Origin: Paralithodes platypus
Lineage: Eukaryota; Arthropoda; Malacostraca; Decapoda; Lithodidae
Direction of reading: 5' to 3'
DNA: 64,000 nucleotides
Assembly (NCBI GenBank): GCA_032716605.1
Contig: CM064481.1
Span: forward strand, 14,404,444 to 14,468,443
The notes under the pieces were generated by a model. That model did no database searches. It was not told the DNA's origin and was given only the letters and a program-made list of their open reading frames with translations. Below, piece by piece: positions 58,182 through 64,000 of the stretch. Numbering within the stretch: the first letter of the stretch is position 1; each line of letters begins with the position of its first letter. The position numbers were made by a program, and so were the translations under genes.

Positions 58182-58780
58182 CCTTAAGTAATGATTTCAG
58201 GTCTGCTACTCTACAGAATTAGCATACCGGTACTGATCCTCATAGTGCAGTACAGTACCGATATTCCTATACTGTACTGTAGCAACATACTGTACCGGAA
58301 GCTAAATGATGTGAGGCATGGTACTGTACACAATTAGGACAGTGGTTTTGGTAACACAGTAGTTTGATGACCACTGTTTTTGGTTGAGGCAGTGCTGTGA
58401 ACTAAATGATAGCAAGCTGGGTATTATTTAATTTCTTTTTATTTTATGTAGCCTATGTACAGTAGCTTATATATATTTATATATATTTATGTTACTGTAA
58501 GGTATATATGGACCCCAGTATGGTCCCCTCTGTACTGTGTGAGTCTGAAATAAAGTATTATTATTATTATATTATTATTATTACTACTAAGGAAAAATAA
58601 ATATATAATATATACAGTATATGGAAAACATGTAAATTTATAGAATCATGCCCAATCGCTTAGGAATTGAGAACAATACAAAACAAAATCCCATGGAAAA
58701 TCCAGTACAATAACATCCTCATCATCAGCAGGGGGGGATGGATTAGTTAGGGTCACCTTTAGTCTTGGTGAAGGTCTGGT

Positions 58781-59335
58781 TTATTGGTAGGGGTGGTGGT
58801 GGTGGTTGTGGCTTTGACCTTGGGGGTTCGCTTTCACTTTGGAAGGGAGGGGTGGATATACCGTTAGGTCTGCCGTTAGGAATGTGGGTCTGGGTGAGAG
58901 CTGGCCCGGGGCCAGTTTTGGAGGGTGGTTTGAAGGGTTGCGGTCGGGGGTAGTGATAGGGGGGGGGGGGGGGGGGTAAAGGTGAAACGGGCAGGTCGAG
59001 TCGGGGTTGTTGTTGCGGAAGAGGTTGGTGCTGGGGAGGGGTTGAATTGTGTAGAGAGTTGTGGTCGCAAGTGGGGTTGTGGGAAGGGTGAGTAAGGCTG
59101 GAGGTTGAGAGGTTACGATGATCGGGTGGTTTGGAGGGTTGGAGTGTGGGGATTTGATAGGGAGATGGTGGGGGGCGGGTCTGGGCAGGCAGGGTTGTGG
59201 TTTGAGAGGGGTTGAATTTGGACTGATTTTATTGTCGGGAGAGACGTGGATGGGATTTTGAGGAGTGGTTGAGGTTGAGAGGTTGATTATGTTGTTTGGG
59301 GTGAGAGAGAGAGTAGTATTTTGGGGCTTAGTCAA
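58781..59335 (-). CDS. Pro/Thr-rich gag-like tail, right arm
   Basis: A 184-codon frame overlapping the end of the upstream 348-codon frame by 8 bp. It is low-complexity, rich in Pro, Thr, Asn and Ser, with a His run near the end. No domain is recognised. The C-only composition of parts (58968-58978 is a run of G on the plus strand) makes the frame prone to sequencing or slippage indels. It is probably the continuation of the gag-like polyprotein rather than a separate gene. Confidence 0.35.
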   Translation of the reverse strand: MTKPQNTTLSLTPNNIINLSTSTTPQNPIHVSPDNKISPNSTPLKPQPCLPRPAPHHLPIKSPHSNPPNHPIIVTSQPPALLTLPTTPLATTTLYTIQPLPSTNLFRNNNPDSTCPFHLYPPPPPPITTPDRNPSNHPPKLAPGQLSPRPTFLTADLTVYPPLPSKVKANPQGQSHNHHHHPYQ

Positions 59336-60374
59336 GGTGGAAAAAGTTTTTGTGGTTGGGTTTGGATGGGCGTGGTATTTTGTCGAGCGGGATCTTTGGG
59401 GGTGGAATTTGGGGCGGATGGGGTAACGGTGAAGAGGGGGTTAAGGTAGGGGGGGAAGGGAAGGTAGGGGTTATGCACGGCGGTGATTTTGAGTTCTGAA
59501 TGGGGTCCACGAGTTTGAGGAGTTTGTTGCAGGTGATAACGGAGATGGGTGGTGAGGATGGGAGAGGTGGGGTGGAGCAGGTACTTTCTGGCAAGGGTGG
59601 AACGGATTTGGTGGAGGAAGTCTGGTGGATAGGGTGGAGAGTGAGGTTAGGTGTGGAAGGTGAGGGAAAGGATAAAGGGAGGTGAGGTGACCTTTGGTTC
59701 GCAGGTGGTTGAGGGATCAGGGCAGGGGTTCGATAGTGTGGCTTCAACATTTCCCTGATGGTATGGATGTCCTGTCGGAAGGTTGTCTGGCCGTGGATGA
59801 GGAAATGATGCCAGATGTACAAGGGAAGGATCTTGAATAATGCTTGGAGAATTTGTTGCTCTTGTCGTTCCTTTGTTTGGTCGTTATTCGCATTTCTTAC
59901 ACATCTATCTAGGTTGGTAAGAGTGGCGTCTAGATTTCCGTTATACGGGATTTCGTCGAGATTTGCGGTTGGGGCGACGAGGGAACTCAAAGGTGGGGTG
60001 GCAGCATGGTGGGAAACAGGGTGGGGGTTGGGTGTAGATATGGCAGCAGAAGGAGGTTTGTGGTTATTCTTAAGTGATGGAGGATGCGAGGTGGGGGAGC
60101 GTTTATGATTAGGTGTTTTGCTGTGTAAAATGGTGGGGTTGTTGAGAGTGGATGGAGTTGGTGCTGGTTTCTTTTGATTTCGGTGGCTGGGATATGATGA
60201 ATGGAATGGGCGGATTGAATGTATGTATTGGGGTGTGGAAATTTGAGATGCAGGGGAAGGAAAATGTTTAGAGGTTGAGGAGGGGTTGGATGAGGTAGAG
60301 AGATGGAAGCGTGTTCTTTTATGTGGGGGAAAATGTGAGGGGGGTGGTGGGGTGGCGTCGCGGAGTGACGTCAT
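59328..60374 (-). CDS. Pro-rich gag-like protein of the LTR element, right arm
   Basis: A 348-codon frame, intact here and broken in the left arm. Residues 1-130 are a Pro/Ser/His-rich disordered stretch. About 135-215 looks folded and helical (ANLDEIPYNGN, ILPLYIWHHFLIHG, TIREMLKPHY). The rest is Pro/Ser-rich. It follows the capsid-like frame (60525-60995) after a TGA and ~150 bp that also read open with few stops, so the original gene was probably continuous. No zinc knuckle, protease or polymerase is seen. It is assigned to the LTR element because of its position 3' of the LTR and primer site. Confidence 0.5.
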   Translation of the reverse strand: MTSLRDATPPPPSHFPPHKRTRFHLSTSSNPSSTSKHFPSPASQISTPQYIHSIRPFHSSYPSHRNQKKPAPTPSTLNNPTILHSKTPNHKRSPTSHPPSLKNNHKPPSAAISTPNPHPVSHHAATPPLSSLVAPTANLDEIPYNGNLDATLTNLDRCVRNANNDQTKERQEQQILQALFKILPLYIWHHFLIHGQTTFRQDIHTIREMLKPHYRTPALIPQPPANQRSPHLPLSFPSPSTPNLTLHPIHQTSSTKSVPPLPESTCSTPPLPSSPPISVITCNKLLKLVDPIQNSKSPPCITPTFPSPPTLTPSSPLPHPPQIPPPKIPLDKIPRPSKPNHKNFFHLD

Positions 60375-60524
60375 GTACAGTGGTGGAGGAGAGGGAGGTG
60401 AGGGAGGAGGAGCTTTATTCTGATTCTTTCTGGGTGGGCGTGAAAAACGTGCAGTTGATTTCTGAGGGGGGGAATTTTTGATGACAGCTAGGGTGTTGGT
60501 CTTGGGTTGGGCCGCTAAAAACTT

Positions 60525-60995
60525 TCATATGGTGATTAGATCTTTAGGGAAATCAACGGGGTCATGCACAGTGAAGTGTTGTAGGATGGAAAGGGATAAC
60601 ACTTGCACGAGGTAGACAAAGAGAATTTGATTTTGTTGCTCCACGGGAAGAGCAGGGAATGCAGCTCTTACTTGCTGGCGAATGGAGGCAACTGTGGCGT
60701 ATAAATCGCCTTCGAACTTTATGTCGTTAATTTTTGCAAAGGCGACGAAAATACCTAGTGATGGCCTAATGGCATCGATTACAATGGGTCTAAATTGATC
60801 CCAGGTGAGTTCAGGGGTTACCTGTGGGGCAACGAGGGAAACGGCTTTTCCCAAGTGCGTTAAGAGGGCGGCTATTTTTGCACGGTCCGTGTTATACGCC
60901 AAATCTAGCACTGGTTTCACAATGTCCATGTATGTTTCTATGTCGTAGGTCTTCCCATCGTATTTCGGAATGGGAATGTGAAAATAGGCTGCCAT
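60525..60995 (-). CDS. Gag-like N-terminal protein of the LTR element, right arm
   Basis: A 156-codon frame starting MAAYFHIPIPKYDGKTY at 60995, in good start context (aaaATGGCA). The predicted protein is soluble and helical with no membrane segment. A DGKTYDIETYMDIV start followed by paired helices (TPELTWDQFRPIVIDAIRP, ATVASIRQQVRAAF) fits the size and pattern of LTR-retrotransposon capsids, which use a similar YDG opening. It stops at TGA 60527-60525. The left-arm copy has at least four indels, so this copy is the better-preserved one. Confidence 0.6.
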   Translation of the reverse strand: MAAYFHIPIPKYDGKTYDIETYMDIVKPVLDLAYNTDRAKIAALLTHLGKAVSLVAPQVTPELTWDQFRPIVIDAIRPSLGIFVAFAKINDIKFEGDLYATVASIRQQVRAAFPALPVEQQNQILFVYLVQVLSLSILQHFTVHDPVDFPKDLITI

Positions 60996-61061
60996 TTTTC
61001 GATGTTACCATGCCTCTACTGCTTCAAAAAAATGCAATGCAATGAAATCTATCTGAATCAA

Positions 61062-61079
61062 GAACCTCCGCTGCCGCCA
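61062..61079 (-). other. Primer-binding-site candidate, right arm
   Basis: Minus-strand TGGCGGCAGCGGAGGTTC lies one base inside the LTR end at 61081. Identical to the left-arm site. Confidence 0.5.
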
Positions 61080-61080
61080 A

Positions 61081-61851
61081 TGTTATGCCCTGATTGTATA
61101 CAGGATTAACTTGGTATAGGTGAGTTCTGCAAGACTGGGTTATTGGATTTCTTGCAAAATACATAAATAGAATCAACAGAGGACATAGATAATCTCAGAT
61201 AAATGGTTTGTAATACAGCTTTATTCTCAATAACACTCAGGTAGAAGGTACGTAATAGAATTCCACGAACAATAGAGGTTGGAGCACTCAGGTAGGTTAT
61301 TGAACTTATTACAATCTCCCAGCACTTATCGCGGATTTGGATAGAGACATACTTCCCACTTCCAACGTTCAGGCATTATTCTTCTGATCACATTGCTTTA
61401 TGATACGTAGGGTACATGAATCACACAGGTTAGGTATTTCGCTTTGTTAACTCTCTCTGGTAATATGACTCTTAATCAAGGATGAAAGTATAAGTAATGT
61501 GGTTATTGCCCAAGAATTAACATAAAGGGATAACTGTAACTAGTTGCACTGGTCTAGGATGTTCACTTGTCTAGGTGATACTTCGGACCGAAAATATCAG
61601 TGAGGGCGAATCAGGTTAAACCTGATGGCAAGAATAATTACGGGAGTCAGTTCGCCTAAGCTAAATTTCACTGATATATATTAATGTGTACTAGCATAAT
61701 CACTTATTTCTTATCATCAGAGAACGTTGAGACACAATCGAATACACTGGATGGTTGATAGTTAATAGCACTGTAACACTGGTATTCTGTGAAGTAACAC
61801 TGTGATGGAGTTTACCTGGTTATCTTGCGTTAGTGATGTTGGGGGTTAACA
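61081..61851 (-). mobile_element. 5' LTR of the LTR retrotransposon, right arm
   Basis: On the plus strand it runs TGTTATGCCC to GGGTTAACA, 771 bp, with matching TGTTA/TAACA ends. It contains six bases (near 61135, ctgggt) missing from the left copy. The pol region and 3' LTR are not found between it and LINE-2. Confidence 0.75.
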
Positions 61852-61952
61852 GTAGCTCTGGGGCCGTCCAAACTGTCCGGCAGTGTAGAGAAGGTTTGCA
61901 GATGGGCTTCTTGCGGTGGTTGTGCACCTTTTTGGCAACAATTGCTGATGGG

Positions 61953-62440
61953 TTAACCCTTAAAAAGCGGCTCACCACATAAGTCGTATTTAATAAAGCT
62001 GGACTATGTGGCGGCGCTCGACATAGGTCGAGTGGCAATTTCAGCACGTAATGTTGCTGAGAGAGAGAGACAAGTGGTGGCAGGAGACTAGCGAGCGTAT
62101 GACTGTTCCAGACCACCGCGGCGAACCTACTGACACGAATCTCAGCTCCCTCCTCCCTCTCTCACTCGCTATATACGGAATTGTATCGGGAAAGTGGCTA
62201 ATTACCTGCTTTTTGCACTCGCGTGGCACGGTTATTGCAAGAAAACTAGCCATCATAAAAGGATCGTTATGGTGTCATTCGAAAGCTCTGTTTATGCCCT
62301 TTCAGGGATAGATACTTGTTTTACGTTCTGGGTCTTATTTAGGCATGAAAATGATCACGTAAACAGCCCTATTTTGGCTAAAAACACCCCGCTGGGCGGT
62401 ACATATAAATAAACCGCATAGGCCGCTAAAGAAGGGTTAA
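61953..62440. mobile_element. piggyBac-type MITE with intact TTAA duplication, right arm
   Basis: TTAA at 61953-61956 and 62437-62440 bracket 480 bp. Termini are CCCTTAAAAAGCGGC and, inverted, CCCTTCTTTAGCGGC. The first ~100 bp share subterminal blocks (cataagtcg, ctggactatgtggcgg, acataggtcgag) with the element end at 2318, so that family is the probable transposase source. Short frames inside are not conserved with the left copy. Confidence 0.85.
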
Positions 62441-63651
62441 GACAGTCGATTGTTGCCAAGGAATTATTCTTGCCGAGTCCTCACTCAAGAGTTTCTTGCA
62501 TAATCCCTTCTAACATAAAAAGATCTTTCTGCCTTAGATCAGTTATGAGTTATGATCGTTCGTAGCTCAAGTAGCGGAGGGTGCACTATCAGAAGTTAAT
62601 GAAACAATCAATAATTTGTGAATTTGTTGTCTACCAATATAATATTACTGCCGGTAGTCCCGATCGCAATAAAATATTCGTAGAGGGTTAAATCACTTCC
62701 TCACAGAGTTGCACAGATTACGGAACGCCGAACTATCGTGAATCTTGAGGGGGGGAGGGAAGACTAGACGCCAACGCAGTCTGGCCAGCCGTTGCTTTTG
62801 GGCTTTAATATTCAACTGCCCGCCTGTTGTCTCTGGGTCTTATTTATAGGCAGGTCAAGGAAGCTTTAGGAATGTTCTAGAAGTATTGGATGTCAATGCT
62901 ATGAAGTAGTTAATTTATTCTGGTGAACTTAGGGGGTTAGGGAGGGGGTCTTTAATGTGGCAGTAAGTAACTAATTGTGATCTGATTTATGATCATGGAT
63001 ATCTTAACTCTAGTATGAGGTACTAGTAGAGTTATTTAGGCAGATTTGGTGAAGTTTCATAGGGACTACTTTACTGGCGCACTACGTGAATAGGCTGGGA
63101 GGTATTATTCATCAATTCACCTAAATATCCTTCTCTGGTCTAGCTGACATGCTATTCTTAATCAAGGATGTGATAAGGAAGATTTTGGTTTTGGATAAGG
63201 ATGGGATAGGATGGTATTTGGATAGGTATTTAGAGGGTTAGTTCATCACCTGTTGGAAATTCACCTGGTGACTGGCAAGAAGTTGTTGGCTACGTGTGGG
63301 TCATGGTGAACGTCCGCGGGGGTTGGGGGTGTCCCTTTGGGGTGGGGGGCATGCCACTCCTTAAATATGTATATATGGGATTCTCTACGCTAATGGGGTT
63401 TTCTTATGATGTGGTGGTGTCAAGAGTGATACTCCTAGGGAGGGTTGATCCTGGGTTCTAGTTTTTACTTACTAGGATTACTCATGGGGCTCATAATAGT
63501 AGTTTTCTTGAAAATGCAAGTCAGGCGGAACTGTCGACTTCTTAGGGGTGAGAGGTTGGCTGCTGTAGCCTCGCGCCGTCCGCCCTCCTGGTTCAGGTTG
63601 TGAGTTGGGCTAGTAAGTTAGAGGGTAGTAAATGGGGTTACAAGAATGAGT
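62441..63651. other. Non-coding stretch, right arm
   Basis: Mirror of 30893-32101. It carries the mirrored TATA/initiator candidate near 62814-62850 (minus strand). No supported coding frame. Confidence 0.6.
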
Positions 63652-64000
63652 CTTTATCTGCTATTTATTGGGGTGAGGAAATGAACGGGATCGGCATGTT
63701 AGAACGTTCGTCTGGGCATCTTTACAGGGGGGGGGTTTTATATTGGAAAGCGGGTGGTCTGAGGCTATGCGCCGCGCCGCTCGTGACCTAGGGTCGTGAC
63801 CCTTAATGCGCTGGACATAGGGGTGGCATTCCCCTACGATCGAACAGGTAGGGTGGCGTGTGCAGCCGGACGTGAAGGAACAAAAGACAGGGTGACCCAC
63901 AAAACAGATGACCACTGAGCATAGGGTCACAAAGCAAAACAGAGTAGTGTGGATTGTGGATATGGAGGAGGTGATTGGAAGACGTATAACAATTGTGGAA
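63652..64000 (-). repeat. Repeat A, copy 1 mirror (cut by window end)
   Basis: Reverse complement of 30544-30892, beginning ctttatctgc. It has the copy-1 form gcagccggacgtg rather than the copy-2 form gcagcggggtgtg, which confirms that the arms pair copy 1 with copy 1. Confidence 0.85.

Larger units (their letters stand above)
52448..58592 (+). mobile_element. LINE-2, right arm, dead
   Basis: Mirror of 35853-41371 with an extra 635 bp. Order: ORF1 from ATG at 52448, endonuclease (interrupted by a private TTAA element), shared MITE, reverse transcriptase to 58181, 3' UTR, AATAAA at 58549-58554 and the (TTA)n tail to 58588. Private lesions: 1-nt loss in the Gln tract near 53152, 1-nt loss near 53621, 2-nt loss near 53846, the insertion at 54180-54818 and a 4-nt loss near 57093. 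Confidence 0.85.
47015..64000 (-). repeat. Right arm of the giant inverted repeat (cut by window end)
   Basis: Reverse-complement counterpart of 30544-46802. It is 727 bp longer, mainly through the private TTAA insertion at 54180-54818. LINE-1 shows no amino-acid difference from the left copy, and overlapping antisense frames agree too, so nucleotide identity there is close to complete. Farther out, single-base indels and substitutions appear (for example 53150, 53630, 53845, 57090) and the LTR differs by about 10 bp in length. Confidence 0.95.

Noticed and set aside
28688..64000. tRNA or rRNA genes
   Set aside because: No cloverleaf A/B-box pattern or conserved rRNA sequence was recognised.

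Overview
This looks like eukaryotic, repeat-dominated, non-coding DNA. Non-LTR retrotransposons with (TTA)n tails, TTAA-target (piggyBac-type) elements, a partial Ty3-like LTR retrotransposon, a splice donor and a long satellite point to an animal. The (TTA)n tails and ctgtac/gtacag-rich spacers make me favour an arthropod, perhaps a decapod crustacean (inference only). I recognise no host housekeeping gene, rRNA or tRNA. Almost every real reading frame belongs to a mobile element.

Layout. 1-963: eight 126-bp units, each mostly one 81-bp hairpin. 963-1785: six copies of a ~149-bp minisatellite. 1785-2322: one end of a piggyBac-like element, minus strand, with a first-exon candidate (111-aa frame, strong start context, splice donor), ending at a TTAA inside satellite DNA. 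2319-24702: about 125 direct copies of a ~179-bp satellite; at 24703-24712 the orientation flips, and 24713-28587 is the same satellite inverted. 28588-28687: 100-N assembly gap.

30544-64000 is a giant inverted repeat. The left arm (30544-46802) and right arm (47015-64000, cut by the window end) flank an asymmetric 212-bp spacer. From the outside in, each arm holds: repeat A copy 1; a TTAA-flanked MITE; an LTR, primer-binding-site candidate and gag-like remains of an LTR retrotransposon; a ~5.5-kb LINE (called LINE-2 here) with ORF1, endonuclease and reverse transcriptase, broken by a second MITE; the 3' end of a third retroelement; a reverse-transcriptase C-terminal remnant; and repeat A copy 2, into which a 5'-truncated LINE (LINE-1) is inserted. 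Copy 1 of repeat A (29344-30892) is the unoccupied counterpart of the LINE-1 insertion site and fixes its ends at base level.

History readable from the lesions. LINE-2 carried an in-frame stop in ORF1, a frameshift in ORF2 and a MITE in ORF2 before the arms separated, because both arms share them. The arms then gained private changes: frameshifts in each, and a 631-bp TTAA insertion only on the right. The innermost LINE-1 frames (907 aa) are identical in both arms, while the outer arms differ by several percent. That gradient suggests gene conversion from the centre, two haplotypes joined head to head, or a partly artefactual assembly. Coordinates of arms and elements were read by eye, and no alignment was run.
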